The notes under the pieces are model-generated. The model was given only the letters and a program-made list of their open reading frames with translations, made no database searches and was not told the origin of the DNA. Source: Chromohalobacter canadensis (GTDB lineage Bacteria; Pseudomonadota; Gammaproteobacteria; Pseudomonadales; Halomonadaceae). From it: a stretch of DNA of 64,000 nt. Positions 34,254-42,361 of this stretch are shown here, piece after piece. The position numbers and the translations under genes are program-made. Position 1 is the first letter of the stretch, and each line of letters starts with the position of its first letter. Location: NCBI RefSeq assembly GCF_029544075.1, contig NZ_JAJQJH010000002.1:124001-188000 (forward strand), read 5' to 3'.

Positions 34254-35759
34254 ATGTCCAATGTTCTGACACAAGAAACTATCAAGCATCAGATCGAACG
34301 GCTGGAATACCGCAATCTGGCGTTTATCGATGGTCAATTCGTCCCTGCTCGCTCTGCAGAAACATTCGCTACATTGAATCCGGCCACCGGCGAATTACTG
34401 ACTCAGATCGCTGCTTGTGATGCCGCAGATGTCGATATGGCCGTTCAGGCGGCACGTCGCGTGTTCGAGAGTGGCGCTTGGTCGCAACTCGCGCCTGCCG
34501 ACCGCAAGGCCACGCTGATACGCTTCGCCGATGCCATCGAAGAGCACTGCTTCGAGCTTGCCGCCCTTGAGGCGCTCGAAGCGGGTAAGCCGATTGGCGA
34601 ATGTTTCAATGTGGACATCCCCGACACGGCAAACAGCCTGCGCTGGCACGCCGAGGCGATCGACAAGCTGTATGACGAAGTCGCGCCCACCGACAAGGAT
34701 GTCATGGCCACGATCACTCGCGAGCCGATCGGTGTGGTTGCGGCCGTTCTGCCGTGGAACTTCCCGGCCATGATGGCGGGCTGGAAGCTAGGGCCCGCAC
34801 TGGCGACGGGCAACAGCGTCATTCTGAAACCCTCGGAACTGACCTCGCTGAGCACGCTGAGATTGGCCGAGCTGGCCTTGGAAGCCGGCATCCCATCCGG
34901 TGTACTCAATGTCGTGCCTGGGCTGGGGCATACTGCTGGCAAGGCCATCGGGCTTCACCCGGACATCGATTTGGTCGCCTTCACGGGGTCGACGGAGACG
35001 GGACGGCGTTTTCTGGAGTATTCAGCCGCCAGTAACCTCAAGCGCGTGGTACTGGAATGCGGCGGTAAAAACCCGCAGATCGTCATGTCGGACATTGCCG
35101 ATATACAGGCCGTGGCGAGCGATGTCCTGGCTGCCGCGTTCTGGAACATGGGTGAAAACTGCTCTGCGGGCTCGCGTTTGATTGTGCACCGTTCAGTGAA
35201 GGACAAACTACTCGAAGAGGTGCTGCGCCAACTCGATGCCGACTGGACCACAGGCGATCCCCTGGATCCCTCCGTTCAACTTGGTGCTCTCATAGAGCAG
35301 GCGCATCTGGAAAAGGTCATGGGGTATATCGAGCGCGCCAAGGCCGAAGGCTTTGTCCCGGTCACAGGAGGTCAGCGGTTGAACGAAGAAACGGGGGGCT
35401 ATTTCGTCGCTCCGACCATTTTCGACGAGGTGCCTGCGAGCGCCTCAGTCGCCCAGGAAGAAATCTTTGGTCCCGTCCTGGCAGTGGTGCCCTTCGACAC
35501 GGAAGAGGAAGCAATCAGGATCGCCAACGATACCTGTTATGGGTTGGCGGCATCGCTGTGGAGCGAGAACCTGAACACGGTCTATCGTATGTCCGCGGCG
35601 ATCCGAGCGGGTACGATTTCCGTTAACTGCTTCTCGGAGGGAGACGCTACCACGCCCTTCGGCGGCTACAAGCAGTCTGGTTTCAGTGGCCGCGACAAGT
35701 CGCTGCATGCCCACGACCAATATTGCGAGCTAAAAACGACCTGGATACAGCTTGCGTGA
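34254..35759 (+). CDS. NAD(P)-dependent aldehyde dehydrogenase (PuuC-like)
   Basis: This 501-residue ALDH shows catalytic Cys303 (MGENCSAGSR), Glu268 (VLECGGKN), the cofactor segment PWNFPAMMAGWKLGPALATGNSVILKPSE and FTGSTETGRRF. It looks most like PuuC (gamma-glutamyl-aminobutyraldehyde dehydrogenase). Together with the preceding oxidase it could act on 2-oxoglutarate semialdehyde if the operon breaks down 4-hydroxyproline. Its start is marked by AACAACAA running into the ATG (34247-34254), after a CAGGAG ribosome site. It is the last gene before a hairpin terminator. Confidence 0.88.
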   Translation: MSNVLTQETIKHQIERLEYRNLAFIDGQFVPARSAETFATLNPATGELLTQIAACDAADVDMAVQAARRVFESGAWSQLAPADRKATLIRFADAIEEHCFELAALEALEAGKPIGECFNVDIPDTANSLRWHAEAIDKLYDEVAPTDKDVMATITREPIGVVAAVLPWNFPAMMAGWKLGPALATGNSVILKPSELTSLSTLRLAELALEAGIPSGVLNVVPGLGHTAGKAIGLHPDIDLVAFTGSTETGRRFLEYSAASNLKRVVLECGGKNPQIVMSDIADIQAVASDVLAAAFWNMGENCSAGSRLIVHRSVKDKLLEEVLRQLDADWTTGDPLDPSVQLGALIEQAHLEKVMGYIERAKAEGFVPVTGGQRLNEETGGYFVAPTIFDEVPASASVAQEEIFGPVLAVVPFDTEEEAIRIANDTCYGLAASLWSENLNTVYRMSAAIRAGTISVNCFSEGDATTPFGGYKQSGFSGRDKSLHAHDQYCELKTTWIQLA

Positions 35760-35780
35760 GAAAGGCCACATTACGGCTTT

Positions 35781-35809
35781 CTGCCATTCCCGTCCGTCGG
35801 GAATGGCAG
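35781..35809. terminator. Hairpin after the aldehyde dehydrogenase gene
   Basis: A perfect 12-bp stem (35781-35792 with 35798-35809) and 5-base loop lie between the convergent aldehyde dehydrogenase and lysR genes. A short T-rich stretch (CACTTTAG) follows. It can act on both strands. Confidence 0.65.
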
Positions 35810-35889
35810 TAGCACTTTAGCCAGCATCCCATCAATGCAGATGGGAGAGCTTCAACGCTTTCATCTCCGTACCTTCTGAAAGCCCACCA

Positions 35890-36867
35890 TCATGCGCTTG
35901 CCGTGGCGATATCGCACTGATTTAGAAACCAGTGTTTGAAAAGAGAAAGCGTCTCGTCGTCTTCTTTGTCTTCGCGATAAGCCAGATAATGCCGGGTGCC
36001 TTCCAAAGTGAGTTCCTGTTCGACAGGCCTCACCAAGCGTCCCTTGGCGACCAATGGATTCACGAGGTGATCCCAGCCCAACGCAATTCCTTGATTATTC
36101 AACGCCATCTGCACAAGCATGTTGTAATCGTTGGCATTGAAGGTGTGCATTCCTTCCTGAGGAGGCCCTTCATCACGTGCTTTGTGTATGGCTAACCACA
36201 TTTCCCAGTTGACGTGCTCCGCTATTTGCGAACGACCGTATGGGCTCAGATTGAGCAATACACCATTACGCAAACCTTCTAGCGTGTTTAGTTCTGGATG
36301 TGCCTCCAGATAGTTCGGTGAACAGACGGGGTAGATAACATCATGGAACAAAGGAATCCCACGATAACCTTCACGTACCTTTTGCATCTTGGTAATGAAG
36401 ATGTCGGGACGAACCCCGGGTTCCAGCGTCAGAAAATTCTCGGTTGTCACCAGTTGAAGGTCGACGTCCGGGTGGGCGCTGAAAAAACTGGGCAAACGGT
36501 GCGATAACCACAACGCTGAAAATGCGGGTGAGCAACAAAGCGTTAGCGAGCGCTTGGTATTGGTCGAGCTCTGCTTTTGGATACGGTCTGCCGCTTGGGC
36601 GATATTGAGGAAAGAGAGCTGGACGGCATCGAAAAAAATCGAACCATCCGGGGTCAGCTCTATGGAACGCCCAACCCGCTTGAACAATGCGGTCCCGAGA
36701 AACCCTTCCAGCTCCCTCACCTGACGGCTAATGGCCGCTTGGGTGACACATAGGGATTCCGCCGCTCGCGTAAAGTTCTGATAACGAGCGGCAGCCACGA
36801 AAGATTTCACTGCCGTTAGCGACGGCATCTTGATAAGCGTCTGATCTGGCTCAGTATGCTTGATCAT
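35890..36867 (-). CDS. LysR-family regulator of the island
   Basis: This 325-residue LTTR has an N-terminal winged helix (PSLTAVKSFVAAARYQNFTRAAESLCVTQAAISRQVRELEGFLG, about residues 15-60), similar to the GcvA type, and a periplasmic-binding-like effector domain. An internal ATG at 36828 (MPSLTAV) is another possible start, and neither has a good ribosome site. The gene is convergent with the DHDPS-oxidase-aldehyde dehydrogenase operon. A T-N11-A dyad lies upstream of that operon, so it likely activates it and perhaps the TRAP genes. The ligand is not visible. Confidence 0.87.
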   Translation of the reverse strand: MIKHTEPDQTLIKMPSLTAVKSFVAAARYQNFTRAAESLCVTQAAISRQVRELEGFLGTALFKRVGRSIELTPDGSIFFDAVQLSFLNIAQAADRIQKQSSTNTKRSLTLCCSPAFSALWLSHRLPSFFSAHPDVDLQLVTTENFLTLEPGVRPDIFITKMQKVREGYRGIPLFHDVIYPVCSPNYLEAHPELNTLEGLRNGVLLNLSPYGRSQIAEHVNWEMWLAIHKARDEGPPQEGMHTFNANDYNMLVQMALNNQGIALGWDHLVNPLVAKGRLVRPVEQELTLEGTRHYLAYREDKEDDETLSLFKHWFLNQCDIATASA

Positions 36868-37102
36868 AGCGGCAAGAGGTTACCAGAAGCCGCATTGGCA
36901 TGAGTATCTTCCATCATATCGCTCTTATCGTCGCTCAATGCTGCATAAGGCAGGAACACAGCCCCTACACTACCCCAAAGCTTTCTATGGCAACAAATGC
37001 ATTTTCCCTCGACGTAAGGGCCCTACAGGCCCGCTACATCATAGAAGCGTAGCGGCCAGTACGTCACAACATCCCTGTCGCGCCCCAGCGCTAGCCGCTG
37101 AA

Positions 37103-37963
37103 TCAGTCGTCGTCCTCAAGATCGTCACGCGCGCGTTCGCGGCGCTCTTCGGCTTCTTCGCGGGCATCGTCGATCACTGCCATCAGCTCCATAACATCGA
37201 CGTCGAGGGTGTCGGGTTCGAAGTGTCCGGTGAGCGGGCTATCCGGGTGCAACTCGCCAGCTTCATAGAGCGCCCAGATCTCCTTGCCGTAGTCAGTATT
37301 GAGCAGCGCCGGCTCGAAGCGCCCGAACCAGGCACGCATGTTGTCGACGTCGCGCACCAGCAGCATCGGCGCACTGTTGTTGCCCGCCGCGTCGACCGCC
37401 TGGGGCAGGTCGATGATCACCGGCCCGTCTTGGTCGACCAACACGTTGAACTCGGAGAGATCGCCGTGCACTAGCCCGGCGCACAGCATGCGCACCACAT
37501 CGGCGATTACTCGGTCGTGATAATCACGCGCCTGCTGCGGGCTCAGCGTCACCTCGCCAAGCCGGGGGGCAACGCCGTCCTCACCGTCGCTGATCAGATC
37601 CATCAACAGCACGCCATCGACGAAACCGTGCGGCCGTGGCGCGCGCACATCTGCCGCCGCCAGCCGATACAGCGCATCGACCTCGGAGGTTAGCCAGGCC
37701 GTTTCCTGTTCCTTCTGGCCGTAGCGGGTCTTCTTGGCCATCGCCCGGGCGCGCCGGCTATTGCGCCCCTTGCGACCCTCCTGATACTGCACTGCCTGCT
37801 TGAAGCTGCGCTGACTGGCTTCCTTGAACACCTTGGCGCAACGCAAATCTGCGCCGCAGCGCACGACGTAAACCTGGGCTTCCTTGCCACTCATCAACTG
37901 GCTGACGACCTCATCGATCAAACCGTCGTCGACCAAGGGCTGGAGTCTCTTGGGTACTTTCAT
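37103..37963 (-). CDS. RIO1-type serine protein kinase (PA4780-like)
   Basis: This 286-residue protein has the RIO kinase core: ATP-binding Lys44 (CAKVFK), catalytic loop LVHGDLSEFNVLVD with Asp168 and Asn173, and metal-binding Asp185 in VIIDLPQAVD. RIO kinases are known mainly from archaea and eukaryotes, where they act in ribosome maturation. Many proteobacteria have one homologue of unclear role. The C-terminus is strongly acidic. The gene stands alone, next to a DbpA-type rRNA helicase in the same direction, which is suggestive of a ribosome link but not proof. Confidence 0.88.
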   Translation of the reverse strand: MKVPKRLQPLVDDGLIDEVVSQLMSGKEAQVYVVRCGADLRCAKVFKEASQRSFKQAVQYQEGRKGRNSRRARAMAKKTRYGQKEQETAWLTSEVDALYRLAAADVRAPRPHGFVDGVLLMDLISDGEDGVAPRLGEVTLSPQQARDYHDRVIADVVRMLCAGLVHGDLSEFNVLVDQDGPVIIDLPQAVDAAGNNSAPMLLVRDVDNMRAWFGRFEPALLNTDYGKEIWALYEAGELHPDSPLTGHFEPDTLDVDVMELMAVIDDAREEAEERRERARDDLEDDD

Positions 37964-38046
37964 ATCACCTTATTTATAGTATGAGCCAATAATCGGCAAC
38001 GCATCGTATCGGCATCGCGAATAAATTCGCTCCCACGAAAACATGA

Positions 38047-39444
38047 CTAGCGAGTGACACGGCGCGCCCGGAACGACCGCCCCTTGATCCGCCCATTGGC
38101 GAGCTGATCGAGCGCGGCGCGGGCCACCTCGCGCTCGACGGCAACGAAGGCGCTGCGCTCGGTGACTTGGATCTTGCCGACCTGATCGCCGGCGATACCC
38201 CCCTCGCCGGTCAACGCGCCGAGGATGTCACCCGGGCGCACCTTGTGTTTCTTGCCGGCACCGAGCTGTAGCGTCGCCATGCGCGGCGTGAACGGCTGCG
38301 GGTTGCCGCGCAGCGTCGGCAGCGGTTCGAAGACAAGCGACTCGCCGAGGAAGTCGCTAAGCTTTTCGAGCCGATAGCGCTCATTGTCGGCGACCAACGT
38401 ACAAGCCACACCCTGCTCACCGGCCCGGCCGGTACGCCCGATGCGGTGCACGTGAACCTCGAGCTCGCGGGCGATCTGATAATTGAACACCGCATCCAGC
38501 GCGTCGATATCCAATCCGCGCGCCGCCACGTCGGTGGCGACCAGAATCGACACACTCTTGTTGGCGAACATCGCCAGGATGCGATCGCGATCGGGCTGCT
38601 CCAGGTCACCGTTGAGCGCCAGCGCGCTGAAACCCACCGCGTTCAGGGCATCAGCGACCTGCAGGGTCTCGCGCTTGGTGTTACAGAACACCACGCTGGA
38701 GGCCGGGCGCTGGCTGAGCAGCAGGCGCTGTAACGCCGGCACACGGGCATCCTCGTCGGCAACCCGATAAAAGTGCTGGCGAATGCTGGTGTCGTCATGA
38801 GTCGAGGCGACCTCGACGTTCAGCGGTTCGCGCATCATGCGCTCGGCGATGGGCCGGATGCCCGCGCCGTAGGTAGCGCTGAACAACAGCGTCTGACGCG
38901 AGGCTGGCGCCTGGCCGACGATCGCCTCGATGGCCGCCTGGAAGCCCATGTCGAGCATGCGGTCGGCTTCATCAAGCACCAGCGTGGTCAGCGCGTCGAG
39001 TGTCAACGAGCCCTTGCGCAGATGCTCCTCGATCCGCCCCGGCGTACCCACCACCACATGCGCGCCATGCGCCAACGAGTCCCGCTGCGCCTTGAGCGGC
39101 GCCCCGCCGCACAGCGTCAGTACCTTGACGTTGCCAAGCTCGCGCGCCAGCCGACGCACCTCTCCGGCGACCTGGTCGGCCAGCTCACGGGTCGGACACA
39201 GCACCAACGACTGCACGCGAAACGCTTTCACTTCAAGCTGCGAGAGCACGCCCAGGCCGAACGCCGCCGTCTTGCCCGAGCCGGTCTGGCCCTGGCCGAT
39301 CACGTCGCGCCCGGCGAGAATCGCCGGCAGGCTCTCGGCCTGGATCGGCGTCATGGTGTGATAGCCCAGCGACTCAAGGTTGGCGAGCAACGCAGGCGCC
39401 AGCGGCAAAGTGGCGAAATCGGATGGGGATGGCGAATCGGACAC
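38047..39444 (-). CDS. dbpA: ATP-dependent RNA helicase DbpA
   Basis: This 465-residue DEAD-box protein carries Q motif (TMTPIQAESLP), Walker A (GQTGSGKT), DEAD, SAT (LLFSATY) and the HRIGRTGR motif. The C-terminal domain (residues about 385-465, KHKVRPGDILGALTGEGGIAGDQVGKIQV) is the RNA-recognition fold that binds 23S rRNA hairpin 92 in DbpA. I chose the GTG at 39444 because it gives the expected length and has AGGA upstream; an ATG at 39483 is in frame but has no site. It acts in large-subunit assembly. Confidence 0.92.
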   Translation of the reverse strand: MSDSPSPSDFATLPLAPALLANLESLGYHTMTPIQAESLPAILAGRDVIGQGQTGSGKTAAFGLGVLSQLEVKAFRVQSLVLCPTRELADQVAGEVRRLARELGNVKVLTLCGGAPLKAQRDSLAHGAHVVVGTPGRIEEHLRKGSLTLDALTTLVLDEADRMLDMGFQAAIEAIVGQAPASRQTLLFSATYGAGIRPIAERMMREPLNVEVASTHDDTSIRQHFYRVADEDARVPALQRLLLSQRPASSVVFCNTKRETLQVADALNAVGFSALALNGDLEQPDRDRILAMFANKSVSILVATDVAARGLDIDALDAVFNYQIARELEVHVHRIGRTGRAGEQGVACTLVADNERYRLEKLSDFLGESLVFEPLPTLRGNPQPFTPRMATLQLGAGKKHKVRPGDILGALTGEGGIAGDQVGKIQVTERSAFVAVEREVARAALDQLANGRIKGRSFRARRVTR

Positions 39445-39842
39445 GGCGGCAAATCCTGTCGTGAAGCTGGCCACGCCATACACACGAAGAGGCGGCGCGT
39501 AATAGCGAGTGGATGATCAAGGATGGAATGGCGGCAGGATAACAGAATCGCGCTCGGAGCGTGCGCGCAAGCCAATGCCGCGATCAGGAATCGAAGAGCA
39601 ACAGGCGGGCCAGCAAGCAATCATGCGTCACCCAAGCCCTGCTGCAGACACATGAAGATGGAAGGGCATAAACAGGAGGAGATTGTTGACATTCACACCT
39701 ATACTGTGCTTATCCACTGACGAAATGCCAATCATGGGATCACTGTGAGGCATAAGGCTAATCGCCAGACTGGTCGTATTCCTCTCCCCCGCCCGGGGCT
39801 GCCTTTGGTGTGTGCCCCGTGGCATACGTAACGGTGGTTGCC
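39445..39842. other. 398-base non-coding stretch between dbpA and the FAD oxidase
   Basis: It holds the divergent promoters of dbpA and the oxidase. A TTGACA at 39686-39691 is a possible -35 for the oxidase, but no good -10 follows at the right distance. I see no gene, repeat or hairpin. Confidence 0.4.
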
Positions 39843-41228
39843 ATGAGCCAGTTTTCACAGACCCAACTAAAGGAGTTCAAGACCAATGTCGCGGGAAGTG
39901 TGATTCTCCCCGACGATCCGCAATACGACGAAGTTCGCCAAATCTGGAATGCCATGATTGATCGCAGGCCTTCCATGATTGTGCGCTGCACTTCAGCTGC
40001 AGATGTGGTCCATTCCTTACGCTTCATTCACCAGCACGATTTGTCCTTCTCCATACGCGGAGGCGGTCACAACATCGCAGGCAACGCTGTCTGCGATGCT
40101 GGCATGATGATCGACCTCTCGCTGATGAAGGGAGTGCATATCGATCAAGAGCGTCAACAAGGCTCCGTCGAGCCAGGCTGTACCCTCGCTGATTTTGACG
40201 CCGCCGCCCAAGCGTACGGCCTCGCCACACCGTTAGGCATCAACTCCACCACGGGAGTGGCCGGTCTAACTCTGGGCGGGGGCTTCGGTTGGCTCAGCCG
40301 CAAGTACGGCATGACCATAGATAACCTGCTTTCTATGGAGGTGATTACAGCCGATGGTCAACAATTACACGCCAGTGAATCAGAAAACGCCGATCTTTTC
40401 TGGGGGCTGCGCGGCGGAGGCGGTAATTTTGGGATCGTGACGCGTTTCGAGTACCAATTGCATCCGGTGGGACCCAACATACTGTGCGGTCTTATCGTCT
40501 TCCCCTTCGACCAAGCGAAAGAGGTCATCACACGGTTTGCTCGATTCACCGAAACAATGCCGGACGAACTCAACGTATGGCTGATCACTCGCCAGGCGCC
40601 TCCTCTACCCTTTCTACCTGGGGACGTCCACGGGAAAGAGATCGTCGCGCTCGCCATGTGCTACGCCGGCGACCCTGCTGAGGGCGAGAGACACATCGCA
40701 CCGTTGCGAGAATTCGGTACCGCTTACGGCGAGCACATTGGTGTACAGCCATACACCGACTGGCAACAGGCTTTCGACCCACTGTTGACACCAGGTGCCC
40801 GCAACTACTGGAAAACACATAATTTCTCGACGCTCGAAGAAGGGCCGATCGATGCCATCATCGAATATGCCAGTGCATTACCGTCTTCGCAGTGCGAGAT
40901 ATTCATCGGCACGATCGGAGGCCAGACACACCAAGCACTTCCCGAAGCGATGGCCTACTCAAACCGTGATGCCAACTACGTGCTGAACGTGCATGCGCGA
41001 TGGGAAACGGCTGCCGAGGACGCACACTGCATTGCCTGGGCACGTGAATTCTTTGCTCGCTCACAACCCTTCGCCAGCAGTGGCGCCTATATCAACTTCC
41101 TGACCGGGGATGAGAGCGATCGCGTCGCTTTCGCCTACGGTACGAGCTACGAGCGATTGGCAAAACTCAAGAAGAAGTTCGATCCGGCAAACATTTTCCG
41201 TGTCAACCAGAACATCCGTCCGGCTTAA
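39843..41228 (+). CDS. Berberine-bridge-type FAD-linked oxidase
   Basis: This 461-residue flavoprotein has the PCMH FAD domain (VRCTSAADVVHSLRFIHQHDLSFSIRGGGHNIAGNAVCDAGMMIDLS) and a C-terminal BBE segment (YGTSYERLAKLKKKFDPANIFRVNQNI). His76 in GGGHNIAG is the usual covalent FAD ligand. The second, cysteinyl ligand of bicovalent enzymes is absent (the position reads INSTTGVAG). Such enzymes oxidise sugars, alcohols or secondary metabolites with O2, and the substrate cannot be told from sequence. I took the ATG at 39843 because it starts the conserved N-terminus. The gene stands alone and ends at a bidirectional terminator. Confidence 0.85.
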   Translation: MSQFSQTQLKEFKTNVAGSVILPDDPQYDEVRQIWNAMIDRRPSMIVRCTSAADVVHSLRFIHQHDLSFSIRGGGHNIAGNAVCDAGMMIDLSLMKGVHIDQERQQGSVEPGCTLADFDAAAQAYGLATPLGINSTTGVAGLTLGGGFGWLSRKYGMTIDNLLSMEVITADGQQLHASESENADLFWGLRGGGGNFGIVTRFEYQLHPVGPNILCGLIVFPFDQAKEVITRFARFTETMPDELNVWLITRQAPPLPFLPGDVHGKEIVALAMCYAGDPAEGERHIAPLREFGTAYGEHIGVQPYTDWQQAFDPLLTPGARNYWKTHNFSTLEEGPIDAIIEYASALPSSQCEIFIGTIGGQTHQALPEAMAYSNRDANYVLNVHARWETAAEDAHCIAWAREFFARSQPFASSGAYINFLTGDESDRVAFAYGTSYERLAKLKKKFDPANIFRVNQNIRPA

Positions 41229-41332
41229 ATGCCCTTATACCCAAGCCATGAGGGTTGTCATCATCTCGAACTGAGGGACTCAAACGGCATCTGTATTGCC
41301 ACGCCTATTCAGGAGGGGGAATAGAGAAAAGA

Positions 41333-41362
41333 AAAAGCCCGCGAGATGACTCGCGGGCTTTT
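41333..41362. terminator. Bidirectional terminator
   Basis: A perfect 13-bp stem (41333-41345 with 41350-41362) with a 4-base loop has A-rich left and T-rich right ends. On the minus strand the exit reads TTTTTCTTTTC and ends the tRNA; on the plus strand it ends the oxidase gene. Confidence 0.9.
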
Positions 41363-41371
41363 AGATATTCT

Positions 41372-41448
41372 TGGCCCGCCCTGAAGGATTCGAACCTTCG
41401 ACCTTTGCCTCCGGAGGGCAACGCTCTATCCAGCTGAGCTAAGGGCGG
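41372..41448 (-). tRNA. tRNA-Arg (anticodon CCG)
   Basis: The 77-base gene folds with a 7-bp acceptor stem (CCGCCCT with AGGGCGG), a D arm, an anticodon stem TTGCC/GGCAA around loop CTCCGGA giving anticodon CCG, and the T-loop TTCGAAT. CCA is encoded. It reads CGG codons. Confidence 0.95.
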
Positions 41449-41469
41449 AACGCGGCATATCCTACTGTG

Positions 41470-42315
41470 TCAGGACAGGTGTTGTCCACCGCGAACACCC
41501 GCCTCGTGCTTGGCGAGAATGCCCCGGGCACGGCTGACGACCGGCGCGTCGACCATCTGGCCCGCGACGCTGAATGCGCCAGCCTCGCGGTCAGCACCGT
41601 CGATCACTTGCCTGGCCCAGGCCACATCGGCCTCGCTGGGAGAAAACGCCCGGTTGACGGCGGTCAACTGCCGGGGGTGAATGCATAGCATGCCGGCGAA
41701 GCCCATCTCCTCGGCATGGGCGGCCGTCCGCGCCACGGCGTCCGTGTCGTCGATGGCGGGATGGGGGCTCTCGAGCGGCGCGGCCAGGCCCGCCGCGCGC
41801 GAGTGAACTACCAGTTGGTAGCGCCCCTGATCTAGCATTTGGCGCGCACCCGGCGTCTCGGGTCTCAGTCCCAGCTCGGTGATTAGGTCCAGGGCCCCGA
41901 AGCTCAGCCGCTCGACCCCAGCCACGCCGGTCAGGCTAGGCAACGCCAACAAGCCTTGCGCCGTTTCGACCTGCAGACACAGCGGCTTGCCGCAGGCGGC
42001 CGCCTGCTCCAGCGCTGGGCCGGATTCGGCCTTGGGCACCAGCAGATGCGTGACGGCCGCATGGCGCGCGCACAGCGCCAGATCGAGCGCATGATGCGGG
42101 GAGCCGGGCGCGTTCACGCGCACCACGAGCGAGGTCTGCGGATTATCCGCCAGGAATGCCGCGAGCGTATCCCGGGCCTCGGCCTTGTCGCCATCGGCGA
42201 CAGCGTCCTCCAAATCGACGATCACGGCATCCGCCGGGCTAGCCAGGGCCTTGGCGATGCGATCCGGCCGGGTGGCCGGCACGAATAAAAGAGAGCGTAG
42301 GGCGTGCGGGTTCAT
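41470..42315 (-). CDS. HpcH/HpaI or CitE-like aldolase/lyase
   Basis: This 281-residue protein is a TIM-barrel lyase of the citrate lyase beta (CitE) type: RSLLFVPATRPDRIAKALASPADAVIVDLEDAVADGDKAEAR, the metal-binding Glu in LQVETAQGLLAL and GFAGMLCIHPRQL. Stand-alone CitE homologues act as malyl-CoA or citramalyl-CoA lyases or as thioesterases, and no CitD/CitF partners are here. GGAG precedes the ATG. It lies upstream of the tRNA-Arg in the same direction and 46 bases from rep on the other side. The precise substrate is unknown. Confidence 0.8.
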   Translation of the reverse strand: MNPHALRSLLFVPATRPDRIAKALASPADAVIVDLEDAVADGDKAEARDTLAAFLADNPQTSLVVRVNAPGSPHHALDLALCARHAAVTHLLVPKAESGPALEQAAACGKPLCLQVETAQGLLALPSLTGVAGVERLSFGALDLITELGLRPETPGARQMLDQGRYQLVVHSRAAGLAAPLESPHPAIDDTDAVARTAAHAEEMGFAGMLCIHPRQLTAVNRAFSPSEADVAWARQVIDGADREAGAFSVAGQMVDAPVVSRARGILAKHEAGVRGGQHLS

Positions 42316-42361
42316 AACAGGCTCCGTCAGATGACGCGGTTATCTTGCAGGCGCTGGCGCG

